Shown here in pieces: positions 44,046-55,800 of a stretch of DNA of 64,000 bases. Origin of the DNA: Thalassia testudinum (lineage: Eukaryota; Streptophyta; Magnoliopsida; Alismatales; Hydrocharitaceae). The notes below the pieces were generated by a model that made no database searches, was not told the origin of the DNA, and was given only the letters and a program-made list of their open reading frames with translations. Positions within the stretch are counted from its first letter, which is position 1, and the number at the start of each line of letters is the position of its first letter. The DNA lies in the NCBI GenBank assembly GCA_037157565.1, contig JAZHRO010000056.1:32487501-32551500 (forward strand), read 5' to 3'. A program made the position numbers and the translations under genes.

Positions 44046-45645
44046 TGATAAGGGTGTGTTTCACATATTAAAATTAGGGGTATGGAGGACTCGTCATCGT
44101 AGCTCGCAAAATCATCTATCAGATAAAATTTATAACAAAAACTCGAAATGTGAGTCCCGGGTCAAACACGAGGAGGCAAACATTTGGTTTGATGAAATCC
44201 ACGTTTCGCTTTTATTTATTTTTGCCATTTTTATCTTTTCTAATTTTTTTTGTATTTTTTATCAAGCAAGCGATTAGGTCGATGAAATTTTTTCTAGCTA
44301 ATCTACTTGCAAAATTATAAGAGAGAGAGAGAAACAAACATGGATTTCTAATCAATTGTTTCTTAACAACTAAGAAAGCAGGAAAGATTACACTACGAAA
44401 GCAATAAAGATAGAAAGAGGTGAGAGAATCCCCCTCGACAGTTGCTCGGAGGAGAACTCGCTCTGATGTCGCCTGGAAGAAGGTGGTGAGGAGCAGGACG
44501 AAGGAGGATGTAGCTGGAGGACGGAGGATGGGGCAGGACAGCATCGCAACGAGGATCTTCTTCCCAAAGGGAGGTGAGGAGACAACCATGGGATGCTCCA
44601 CGAATAGGGATGAGGGGAGGGAAAACTATTTGGTTTTCTACTCTAGAGGAGCATCCCGAGCTTGGGACAAGCTCTCTCTAGAGCCTTGGAAGTGGTGAGA
44701 GGAAGAAAGGAAGAGATGGTTTGGAATGGAGGGGGGTAGGTCCTTTTATAGTGGAGGAGGAGAGACAAAATCATCCATGGGCAATTAGTGATGGCTATAA
44801 TTGTCACTGAAGATCTACACCCTTCAATTCCTTTGCTGGCACATGCATAGCATTGACCAATAGTGACAGCTACAAGCATCACTAAAGGCCCACCCAACTG
44901 TTGCTGAAGATCCGCGCCCTTCAATTCCTTTGTTGGCGCCGAGCTCAATTGGCCAATTGGGGGGGCTGCGGGGATTTGAACCCACGCCGCTCCCTTGAAG
45001 GTCAGGTGCTTAACCACTATGCCAAGATGTCCAAAAGGTCGAGGGGACGACTTAGCACGAGTGGTGGAGGAGCATTCTCAGCCGTTGGATCAAGATCCAA
45101 CAACTGAGAATTGATGATGAAGATGATGAGGGTGCCTTCCAGTTGCTGCTGGCAGGTTTTGGGCAGCCTAGATGGCGCCACATGGCGCCATCTGGGCCAT
45201 CCATCTTCTGTTTGCTGCAGAGGGTGCCATGGTGCTCAGATTGAGATGACTCCCACATTACCAGATTGCGATTGTCGCTCCAGATCCATCCGTACGGTAG
45301 GATTTCTCATCCAAAGTCCGTAAGGATGTCGCATTGCCCTCTTATCCATTGATCTTCCTCGGACTTCATATGATGCTACGGGACTCCGATCTAGACGATT
45401 TCGAAGGCGTTAGACTCCGATTGACATCCTGACCAGATCCGTAAGGTCCGATAGTCCATCTAATGCCTTGAAATAAATCCTATTCTCTCCTGACCATATA
45501 AAGGACCTAATTAACCTAAAATATATACAACTACTCTAAATGCAGAATGATGCATGCTATGCAATATTTATAACATGAAATGCAAATCTAAACCTAGGAA
45601 CTTGCATGATTAGGCATCTTAACCGAAATAGATGTGTCTATATTA
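44046..45645 (-). repeat. D2 5' LTR
   Basis: 1.6 kb; ends ...CACACCCTTATCA on the element strand. The outer terminus has decayed from TGATATAGA to taatataga. TATA plus-strand ttttatag at 44745-44752. Contains the tRNA-like module (44955-45032), the extended dyad ttctcagccgttggat/atccaacaactgagaa (45075-45110) and the perfect GATGGCGCCA/TGGCGCCATC palindrome (45171-45192). Confidence 0.92.
44955..45032 (-). other. tRNA-like module in D2 5' LTR
   Basis: Box A TGGCATAGTGG (45014-45024) and box B GGTTCAAATCC (44972-44982), both full matches to Pol III internal promoter consensus, 31 nt apart. The 5' part (ggacatcttggcatagtggttaa) is tRNA-like. The T-arm pairs only partly and no convincing anticodon arm is seen, so a functional tRNA is unlikely. 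Confidence 0.65.
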
Positions 45646-46957
45646 ATAGTCCATCCTTGAAAATTTGATCACAACGTTACTTCTTACTTGCAACCAGTGT
45701 TTGGAGAAACTTCGATAGCATTTCCCCGCACTTCTCTAGTATACCCCCCTTGACTAACCTTAACTACATCCCCAATAGCCTCAACTATAGGGTGCTTCGG
45801 GAATGAAGCTAAGATTAATTCGTATATCGGAGAAGAGTGAGAAAATGCAACCGAAATTTCTCCAAACACTAGCTACATGCAAGAAGTAACCCTAAGTTAT
45901 GATCAAATCTTCAAGGACCCCCTTTGTTCAGAACTTCTCTGAACAAAGGACGACGACACTTATGGCATGTTATAAAGACAATGCATCGTGCATGTAAGTG
46001 AGGTATACACACACTCTGCATTGTCCATATAATATGATCATAAGTCTCGACAGGCTAGTATTTTGACATAATTATTTCCCTCCCAAAACTTATTACCTAG
46101 GGTTTAGAATTCCAATTGTTTGTCACCAAGTGCATCTATATTTGTGCAAGTGTGTATATCTACAAAGTTGTAATAAAATTTTCATAATCAAACATATATA
46201 TCAAATAATTCAAACAATTTAGGAACACAATATAAACATGCAGTTCAATTCAGTTTAGTTATTAAAAACACATGACCAGTGTCATTTCAACATGTAGCTA
46301 CTTATGACAGTCAATGTCGTCATGAAGTAGCTACTACTGTCCAAACATGAATCATAACATCTCATTCTAATTTAAAGTTTCAATTCTTCATCAAAAACAT
46401 ATTTACAATCATGAATGTTAAACCTTAAAACTCTAAATTGTAACCTAAAACCATAAAATTGAAACCCAAACCCAAACCCTAACCATATAAACCTAAACCT
46501 AAATCAATGTTTGAGCAAAAACAGCGACACAAGAATGTGCGCCCTAACCAGTTCCCATCTAAGTGAAGTAGGGTTAACCCACTCACCAACAAAGGACTAA
46601 CAAAATGACATTTATGGCTAAAGACATTTATGGTTAACCTCCCCTTCTTTTCACATCTAATCTATCCATCCAAACGAAGGCTCTTATTTCTACAACGGTA
46701 ATGTCCCCCTTCTCCTCCCTTCCCTATCTCGACTCACCCAATATCCTCATTTAAAGCAGCCCACCGCAAAACCTTAAACTCCCCGTTTCTGCTCAAACCT
46801 TGTTAGTTGGTCGAATTCCTTCTGAACATAACCAAAATCAAACCTAACCATAAAACCTAAACCCAAACTCTAATCCAAAACCTAAAACCTAAACCCTAAC
46901 TTTAAACCAAAACCTAAAACTTAAACCCTAACTCTACACCAAATACCAAAACCTATG
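45646..46957. other. Region between D2 and E2: inverted repeat and telomere-like text, no gene
   Basis: A 70-bp imperfect inverted repeat has arms 45651-45714 and 45851-45918. It is followed by a perfect 11-bp hairpin (cctttgttcag, 45921-45931; ctgaacaaagg, 45939-45949). Another dyad (gtagctactt...aagtagctac) lies at 46292-46335. Degenerate aaaccctaa-type words are frequent at 46440-46510 and 46838-46945. By position it continues the CACTA element interrupted by D2. A 61-codon open frame at 45684-45869 lies in the inverted repeat and its reality is doubtful. Confidence 0.6.
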
Positions 46958-49561
46958 TGATGGGAACACCATCATGAGCCATAACTAGCTCAATTTAGTC
47001 TGATAAAGTCAATAAAAGCTTCTACATAACCATCAGAGGGTCATATAAGCATAATGTTCTATTTTGAGAAGATAAGAAACCAGGGTTATTTCTATAATTT
47101 TAATCGCATTTCACACATACATAATAACCATGGGATATTTCAAGGGTTTATTAAACGTCATATGGTCATTAATGCCTAATAAGTGGGTCTATGCAAATAG
47201 AAATGAGTTTTCACGTATTTCAAAAATTAATGGACATCTGAAATCCTAAAAATAGACCTTCTTAATTAACTAAGGTTCTGGATAGGATAAAATTTACCTA
47301 AACCCTCTAAAATTCATGAAAAATTATTTTATAGGATTTAGAAGCTTTGATTTGACAATCAGAGCCCATTTTGACCTAAAATAGAGTCACAGATAGATTA
47401 TTGCCTTAATTTGGGTTTTTTCCTAAATTACCTAGACAAACTAGGTCAAAACCAAAATCCAACTTCACCATTGGATTCCTTAGGTCCAAATGAGGTTTGT
47501 ATCAAAATTTGGGCCCAATCAGAAATCATCTTGACCTAGTTTGCATTTTGGTCCAGTCTGACTCTTTCTCTCTCACTCAACCTCTCTACTTTTGAAATTC
47601 CTTGCAGATACCCCCTATCTTTGTCGTCACTCTTTACAAAAAGGTCCTTCCACCATTTTCATGGAGAATTCCTACTCCAACGAGCTTCATTTGGTAAGAA
47701 CTCTGTGATTACTTAATGAATCCCTCTCAAAATTGAAAGGGAGATTCGTCAGGTAATCTCCTTCCTATTAAGCCATGTCCAAGTCTCCAAATCTCTCTAA
47801 AAAGCTAGTGTGAATCCTTCAAAGATTTGGGTCTCCTATTTTGCGAAGCTTGGGAGCTCCCAAGCTTGGTTTCCAAGCTTGAAGGCTCACCCCCTAGCCT
47901 ATAAAAGACCCCCCATAGCATTCCTCACCTCCGTAGTGTGAAATTGAGCCAAATCTAGCCCTATTTCCTCTCCTCGGCTCGCTCCACCTCGCTCCGACGA
48001 CCCCTTCCTTCGAGCTTCTTCACCAGCCATCATGGACTATAGTTGGTAGGTCTCGACTCCCTAGCTCCTTCCGCACCTCGACATACCCCTGAGGCGCTTC
48101 CTCCCCCTTCGTCGTTGTTCTCTCCCACCGGAGCTCCCTTCATCTTCGGTGTCGGCCATACCAGACCCTGCGTCACTCCTCCTCCTCGTTGTCTGCTACC
48201 TACTCAGATCAACTCCTTAGCTCCACTACTTCACAACCTCATCTTCGCCACTCCGACTCGACTACCGCATTGCCTTCAGCGAATTCGTCTTCCATCTTGC
48301 CGGTGTACATCCGGCGAAGCATTCCTGCCACCACAGATCATCTTTCCGCTCACCACCGATCCCTACACCTTTGCCGTAACCTCTTGAGCAAAACCCCTCA
48401 AGAAATTGAGGTGACTGCTCTTCCAAACAATCCACCAAACACCACCACTTGCACTCACCTTCTTCAACTTCACTACTCACACACATGCATCCTCTCCGCA
48501 CGCAACACCCACCAGTACATCCGTCGTGCTCATATGATCCTCCTAAGCATTTTTGGCAGGGTTGAGAAGCCATGTTTTCTATTTTAGGTAGATCGCTGGA
48601 CCTCTGTCGCCGCACCACTATTTTCGACATTGTTCATGGTGTTCTACCCATGATACCTCCAGGGCGCGCGGAAGGCTTCCAAGTCACCCTCCAAGCCTTC
48701 AATTGGAAGCCACAAACTCGTCTCCAACAGCAATTGGAAGAACCATTGTTAGCAGCTTCGCGAGGAGAACTGTGGGACATTTAGTCCCACATCGTGCGTG
48801 ACCAAGCCCTCAATGCAAGATAAAAGGAATTTATCACCTCTACCTCTCGCATAAGACACGGGGGTCAGGTCCCCATTACCTGCTCATTTTCTTGCCTACT
48901 TTCTCACACCTCGGCTGCGACCCATGTCCATAGCCTTGGTCTCGGGTATGCAAAAATCCAAATATCTGATTACCTGAATATATGCTCGAATATTGAGAAA
49001 GAGGAGAATAGGAGAGAGAGAGTGCACGGGATTAAGGGGGGTTTTTGCTTCAGGGAGATCCTGGCACTTAGCGAAATTCGTGAAGTGTCGCCCCTTTGTG
49101 TGTGAAGAGGAGGAGGAAGAAGTGAAGCCAAAGCAAAAGAAGAACAGAAGCCAATGCAGAAGAAGAGGAGAAGAAAAGGTAGTGAAAAGAGGAACAGTGC
49201 TTACTCATTGTAGCATCATAGGGAGTGCACTGTGCACTCAAATTACGTGGCATTTGGTTGACTAGTACTATTGCATTATTTACTATAATGTAATAGGGTA
49301 ATTTGGTGATTCAAATCACCATTTTACCACAATCTTTTTTATTACATTGACTCTTGCTTATATATTTATATCCTTTGTGATTGAAATTTACATTATATTA
49401 CCATATTGTGCTTGGAATTGCAATCTTGAATGTTCAATTGCTACTTGCTCCCTATGTTTGACCTTGGATTTCTTTCGAGCTATAAATTTTAAGTGTTCTT
49501 CATGATTATCGACTATACTACAATGCATTACTTTTAAAACCTTGATTCAGAGCGAGCAACA
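46958..49561 (+). repeat. E2 5' LTR
   Basis: 2.6 kb, TGATGGGAACACCATCA...GCGAGCAACA. TATA box tataaaag at 47900-47907. Hairpin TGTGGGAC/GTCCCACA at 48771-48791. Open frames at 48043-48587 lie in the Cys/Pro-rich R region and have no conserved protein counterpart in the E1 LTRs. Confidence 0.9.
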
Positions 49562-49564
49562 TTT

Positions 49565-49582
49565 TGGCACCATTGCCGGGGA
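49565..49582 (+). other. E2 primer binding site, tRNA-Asp
   Basis: tggcaccattgccgggga, three bases after the LTR end. Two transition-type differences from the complement of tRNA-Asp(GTC). Confidence 0.92.
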
Positions 49583-50680
49583 GCAACACACAGTTTGACC
49601 TCTTGATTGTGATTTCTGATTTGATACTAACTTGCTCTATCTCTTTTGTTGTAATCTGTGCAAGAATCCAATTGAGGAGAGTCAGCCACGCACTAAAACA
49701 CTCCAGGGGAAGGTAAATTCCATTCCCTTTTTCCATAAAAGCCCCTAATTCTGAGAAGAGATAAAAAAAAGGAAGAAAATCAATTAGGGACAACTTGCTT
49801 TTCATTCTCAGAATCAATCCTCACAAGTTGCCTAATTTGATTCTTTTGTAGACAAACCCTAACCCTAATTTCTGCACCTACTTAGGGTTAAGGTATCTAA
49901 GACTATCACCTTCTTGCTTGAGCCTTAGGTACCAAATTTGGATGGAACTAATTGGATCAATCAGAGCCAAAATAGGATTTCTATTCTAGGGTTGACTCCA
50001 CTTGCATAATCAAGAATATATTCTCCCAACTTGTGTGTGTCCTAAGCCTTGCTTAAATTGACCTAATCAATCAAATCCTAACATCAGGCTCTAAATATCC
50101 ACTTGAATCTTAAAAAGTTGGGACCTAATAATCAAGGACAAATCAGGTAAAGTTGACCAACCTTGTGGGGTCAACCAATCTTCAAATTAGTCACCTTGCA
50201 CAAAAACATCTTAAAAGTTCAAGTGAAATCATAAGCACCCTTGCTCTTCACTTAAAATTGGTAGACTTAAGAGGTCAAGTCACCATTCTGGTCTACTTGG
50301 ACCCTTAGTGACAAGGAAGGTCGAGTGGGGGAAACCCTGTAATGCGTGGGGACACTCTACCATGTAGGGTCTTTGCGGGACTGTCCCTTCTTAGCTGCCG
50401 AGGTAATTCTTAGGTGGACGACTTTCTGATCTAGGGGTATCATCCACTGCAAACCTCTATAGTCATCCAAAAATCTTTGGGTGACTCAATTGGGTCCGTC
50501 TAATATTCTATCCCTCATCTTCTCCATCGGTGCATGTTTGAGAGGAGGTCCTTATGACCACCCTTGAGGCCTCCATTAGTTATTCACTCTCATTGAGGCC
50601 AAGCCTCGACATCCGTGTTTGTCCAACAAGCTAATCATATTGACATTTCCTCTGATTCTAAGCCCAAACCTCCAATCACA
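49583..50680 (+). other. E2 leader; no gene seen
   Basis: 1.1 kb without a usable open frame. The proximal half matches E1 36072-36704. The leader block shared by B, C and D is absent, which separates E from those families. Confidence 0.7.
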
Positions 50681-52138
50681 ACCATGGATCAACCAGAATG
50701 ACCTAACTTTGAACCACAACAATTCTTTGAATTCAGAGATCAGATCAACGCCTTCATCAACCCACCGCTGCATCCTCAAATGCGAGATCACTACAATCTA
50801 GTGGTAGTGGAAACTACGAATCAATATCCCTGCGGGAGGACCCGAGGTGGAGCTCAAGCCTAGTATGCTTCACATGACTCCAAAATTCCATGGCTTGAAC
50901 TTCGAGGATCCTTTCCAGCATATCAAGAATCTGAAGCATTTGGCCCACACCTTTGGGGTAGACATGCAGAATCGAGATGGCTTGCTCTTAAAGATCTTCT
51001 CCTTCTCTCTAGTGGATAAAGCCACTTACTGGTTTCAAACTTATTCACATGCGATCAACACATTGGAAGAACTTCAAACCACCTTCCTACAAAAATTCTA
51101 TCCCATTGGTCACACAAACACTATGCAACACCAAATCACGCACTTCTCCCAAGGAGTAGGAGAATTTTTATATGAGGCATGGGATCGTTTTCTGGATCTC
51201 ATGCACAAATGCCCCCATCACAGAGTCCCGAAGTGGGAACAAGTCCAATCCTTTTACCATGGGTTCTGTGATATATCAAGCTATTTGTCAATGCAACCTG
51301 TGGTGGCGGCATCATGGGTCACCATGAAGACGAGATTTGGGGAATTCTCAAGAACATGTGTGAGAACTCCCTGAACAATGAGTCACTAGGTTCGTACGAC
51401 CGGATGTCCACCCACACATTGATAAACAATCGAGGGGTACACAAATCTCGAGGCCTTTCCACATTCATTGACTTAGAGTTGGTAGCTAGTCAATTGGATA
51501 CGGTCTCCATCATTGAGAAGATGGTGGACGACATTACTCGACATCTACACAAGACCACCTCTGCACCACAAAGCACATATACACACCTGCCCTCAGGAAG
51601 GAAAGCTGCACACAATATCTACCACTCTCCGGGGATGGATGCATATCCACCCCCACCGGATTATGGTTTTGGAGGCAACTCCAAGGCAACCTACCACAGT
51701 TGGGGGAACTCTGAACCCTCGTACCCTAATTATTCTGGAGTTCCTCAGACCTACGAGGATCTCCACACTGTCCAGAACAATCCTTTCTCTATTACCTACA
51801 ACCCTGGATGGTGTAATCATCCCAACTTTGCGTGGTCGGGAAATAACCCAAATCCGAGACCTCGATTCAAACCCCGACCACAGGACCCGTTCCTATATCA
51901 GCTCAATCAGCCTAGACCCAATCCAAACTACCAATCAAGGCCTAAAAAGGATGATCAGATAGTCCTGATGCTTCAAACCTTGACTGACATTCAAAAACAA
52001 CACAAAGACCAGATCACAGAGGTCTGTAATCAACTTGCACGGATGACGAATTCCAGCCATCCTGTTACACTTCCCTCCCAACCTCTGCATCATCCAAACA
52101 ATATGTCAACCCAAAAACATGTTGTAAACCAAATCTAG
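50681..52138 (+). pseudogene. E2 gag
   Basis: Candidate start MDQPE at about 50683, with broken frames until 50847. From there the capsid-type core is open to 51374: GLNFEDPFQHIKNL, FSFSLVDKATYWFQTY, QTTFLQKFYPIGHTNTM, FSQGVGEFLYEAWDRFLDLM, HRVPKWEQVQSFYHGF. Near 51310 homology moves to the overlapping frame (IWGILKNMCENS), so one indel is present. The rest is open to 52138 and contains the signature FSITYNPGWCNHPNFAWSGN (about 51790-51845), then a Pro/Asn/Gln-rich tail and a likely coiled segment (IVLMLQTLTDIQKQHKDQIT). It is the best-preserved gag in the window and clearly a different family from B/C. Confidence 0.92.
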
Positions 52139-52848
52139 GGTCAAGCATGCTATACCCAACCTGGCCCAGTGACTCATACCTGCGTATTTTCTCCATCCAC
52201 CTCAGCTGAGCCAAAACACACCATGATTCACCCAACCCCATTTCCACATCAACAGCAAGGAACAACTTTCTCCCCTCCACCTCCACACCATGATTATGCC
52301 AAGATCAATACTATAGGCAAAGAACAAAAACCCTTCCCCAAAGATAGCCAATCCATTCCACTATCCCAGATTGTATCCCACCTCCACACTAGAGGATTGT
52401 CAGAAATTGATATAATGAGACCTTTGAGGAACGCACAAGTCACTATTCCACTAGTTGATATCCTCACTCTCAATCCTACCTCACCTAATTTATCCAAAAA
52501 AGAGGTAGAAGAACCAACACAAGGCAAGGTAGTATTATCTGAAAATGTAAGTGCCATAATCCAAAATAGTCTACCTCCTAAGAAATATGACCCAGGCACC
52601 CCGCTAATCCCCTGCAAGATTAGTGATACAAATTTCAAGCGGGCTATACTGGACCTTAGCGCTTCAGTCAACCTCATCCCTACCACCCTATTTGAAAAAT
52701 TATGGATCAGATAGCTAAAACCCACTCATGTCACTTTACAATTAGCTAACGAAACCCTGATCACACCGATTGGGATGGTAGAGGATGTGGTAATTAGAGT
52801 TAGGGATTTTAGCTACCTAGTTTATTTCTTAATTCTTGACATGGATAC
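52139..52848 (+). pseudogene. E2 protease, interrupted by element F
   Basis: After a TAG at 52136-52138 the same frame continues through HTCVFSPSTSAEPKHTMIHP to the protease region: NAQVTIPLVDILTLN, VVLSENVSAIIQN, and the catalytic loop AILDLSASVNLIPTTLFEKL. Here the usual D-L-G-A-S reads D-L-S-A-S, a change of the glycine. A stop follows KLWIR, then VTLQLANETLITPIGMVEDV and YFLILDMDT, where F interrupts it. The ILGRPFL end is therefore missing. Confidence 0.88.
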
Positions 52849-55800
52849 TGATCGTTTCTTACCTCAACTCAGTTAATTAAGTTAATTTTACTTAATTATG
52901 AGTAGAGAAAAGTCACTTAGGTTAACTCAAAGTTGTGTCGATTAGTAGTATAGGGTCGAATTAACCTAACATTTTATAAAATTTTTACTAGTTGAGTCCA
53001 AGTCATTCGCTGGGAGGTATAATTCATTCCAAATTCACTAGTAATCTTTTATTTTTCTTTATATGTATAGGAGGTATATTTAAGTTATCTATAAAAGTAT
53101 GAATTTTGCCAAAAATTGATTTAAATGAAATAACATGCAAAATCCCATATGAAATCTCATTTTCAACATTTAAAACATATACATTCTCTATTTATTTCAA
53201 ATGATTTAAGGCAAAGAAGAGTTTATTTAGTCATTATATGTCTTAATACAACAATTAAGAACAAAAAGAAATTAAATGTAACAAGAAAAATTAACTTTTT
53301 TTCCTTATTCTTCAACCTCACTTCTCTCTTTTCTTCTTCTTCTTTATTTATTTCTTTCTTTCTCTATTTTCCTTTTCTTTTTTATTTATTCATTATCTTT
53401 TCTCTGTCTCTTATTTCTTTCTTATTCTCTCGAGCTTCCTTTCTTTTCTTAAGCTTTTCCTTAGTCTTTTGTTCTGCCTTCTTCTTCTCCCTTAGTCGTT
53501 TCCTTAATGCCTTCATGCCTGTTAACCTTCCTTCTGCCTTATCTTTCTTTCCTTAGCGAGTTCTTCCTCTTCTTCCTCTGCCTTTTTTCTTCAGCCCTTA
53601 CTCTTTTTCCTTCGACCCTTAGCCATCAGAACCTTCAGCACTTAACTCTTCTTCCTTTCTTAACCTTCTTTCTTTAGCCAAAAATTTGTTTGAGATTTAC
53701 GGCGAGGTCCTTTCAAGGATACACAGCACCCTGAGATCAGGGTGGGACCAGGCCCTACTCGGTCCTCACCTAATTTCATTAGGATTCATTTTTTATTATT
53801 TTTCTCATGAGACAAACCGACCCTCTCTCCAGCCGAACCGGCTCAATGCCTCCCAGACCTCACCCTCTCAAGGCCAATCACACACATACGGCCACTCAGG
53901 TGCACACCCGCAGGCGCACTCGCCCACACACACACACATGCTCAAAGGTCAGATGGTTTCTTTTCGCGCTGAGCGCTGATGACTGAATCGGCTATATCAC
54001 AAGTTACTTTTATACTAAGGTGCGTGCTCTGAATCTTTCGATGTGGGACTAATGTTCCCCCCTCTAGACCCATCTTCAACTGAAGATTTCTCCCTACTCA
54101 CAGCTCCAAATCAAGAAAAATAAAGCTTGATGGAGAGCTCTAAGTTGGCTCTACAGAATTGTGCAATCAATTTTAGGTTAAGGGAATGTTTTCCTCTTCT
54201 ATTTAAAGATCGAATCCAGGGGATTTCTACAGGTTAAATATTCCTGGAAATGGTTTTAAATCTACTGTGTCTATAGGATGGGCTTTCCAGCTTGTCTAAG
54301 GGTCTGAATAGATCCGTCAGATGATTCTGCAGCTGTTTGTGCAGGTTTAAAGCTCTTGAAGCTTCAGGAAGCATAGGCAAGCTTAAAGCTTCACTGAAAG
54401 CTTTAGAGAGAAGAATTTTAGATGAAGAAAGGTGCAATAGGCAGTTAAGGACATTTCTAATTGATTCAAATAGACTCTAAGGAATGTAACAAGCTCATCT
54501 GGGCATAATTTATGATCCAATCTCATCAGAAAGGCACTGCCATCAGTTTGGGTTCGAAAACAACCCAAACTGGCAAATTGTGAATTCCTACAAAATCACT
54601 CATTTGAGATTAATGAAATCATTCTAAAATCATCCAACAGATTCTTAGAAACGATTCTAACTCCTCAATTTCTCAGATTGAGCTCAGCATCAAAGTTCCG
54701 TCCTCAATGTTGACTATAAGGCTTGAAAATTGACTTTCTGATTTAAGCCTTTTTACAAGGAATTAAAGCCTAGAGGAGAATCCTAACAATCTCAGGAACT
54801 TATCCAATCCTTTAAATAGATGTTCTATCCCTAGAAATTAGGGTTCCAGGCTCATCGCCTGAGCTCTAAATGGGGTCTGTTCGACAGAAGGATTGGAAGA
54901 TTGCTACATTAATCTGAAGACATAGATAGCTTTAGTGCACTGCACTGAAGCTTCTAGACCTCTTAAACGTGGTTCTTAAGCTTCTGTACAGGCTTCTCCA
55001 ACTCTGTCGGAGTTGGAGAAGAAGAAATTCTATCTCAAGCTCCAGGTGATAAAATCCCAAATAAACAACCTCAAACAAATCAGAAATCAAAATAAAGTCA
55101 TTCTGGGGCTTCCTACCATCTTCTATAGGCTGAAGATCAGATTCAACTAGCTAGATTTCGCCGAAGCTCCAGTGAGTCCAATAAAGAATGGAAAGTGTGT
55201 TCAGAATGAAGAATCGTGCCATTTTTTATTTGAAAAGTTTCCTGAGGTTGCAAGGAACCTCAGGGACTCATTAAATTCCTTAATTGATCATTAGAATTAA
55301 AAATTAGCAGTGAATTCAGTTTGAATAGATTTTTAATGGATTGAAGCACAAGACTTGTTCTCCCACACAATTGAATGGTTGAGATAAGTCAAAAAGTAAT
55401 TGTGATCATAATTATATAGTTAATTAAGAATTTCAACTACTCTTGACCTGGCAATGACAGCGAGCTCAGGAGCTTAATTAAAAATTGGGCATTTAGATTG
55501 TAGGTGGTAATTATACAAATTAACGTGTAAAGCAGGGTCCTTAGGTTGTGAATAGGTGGTGGAGGACCCTATGAAGGTGGATCTATGCTCAGATACTATC
55601 TCCATGGACAGCGACAGCATCTATTGAAGGTGAAGGTGAATTAGTCGAATAGTGATTAAATTTGTCTTTTAATGGATTAGAAGTGATCGTGAATGAAAGA
55701 AGAAGGTGATCAATGACTTTAAAAGACAAAATCAGAGCTCTGGCGAGCTCAATGAACTCGCCAGAGTCGAAGAAGATGAGGTCTGTAATCTGCAATTAAA

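Larger units (their letters stand above)
38189..45645 (-). mobile_element. Element D2: complete gag-less LTR retrotransposon
   Basis: LTRs 38189-39709 and 44046-45645, with atagc (38184-38188) and atagt (45646-45650) as a 5-bp target duplication with one mismatch. Internal order on the minus strand: PBS, leader, D ORF, hairpin/G-tract, 3' UTR, PPT. About 4.3 kb internal, with one recognisable long ORF and no gag capsid, protease, RT or integrase. It seems to have inserted into the upstream region of the CACTA element. Confidence 0.92.
46958..52848 (+). mobile_element. Element E2: LTR retrotransposon, 5' half, interrupted by F
   Basis: 5' LTR 46958-49561, PBS, leader, gag, and protease up to 52848, where the F LTR begins. 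Five bases before F are gatac (52844-52848). The rest of E2 should lie to the right of the window. Confidence 0.9.

Noticed and set aside
44955..45032. A functional tRNA gene
   Set aside because: Box A and B fit, but the anticodon arm does not pair, the T-stem is imperfect, and the copies at 39038 and 27609 are further decayed. Reported as a tRNA-like module only.
45684..45869. A conserved small protein gene on the minus strand
   Set aside because: The frame partly overlaps the inverted-repeat arms and has no recognisable family. Kept only as part of the inverted-repeat finding.
48043..48630. ORFs of 114-132 codons in E2
   Set aside because: Inside the LTR, overlapping on both strands, no conservation of amino-acid sequence with E1.
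53149..53556. 135-codon ORF rich in Phe/Ser/Leu that could pass for a membrane protein
   Set aside because: It translates a pyrimidine tract (ttctttctt) in the F LTR. The hydrophobic look is a composition artefact.
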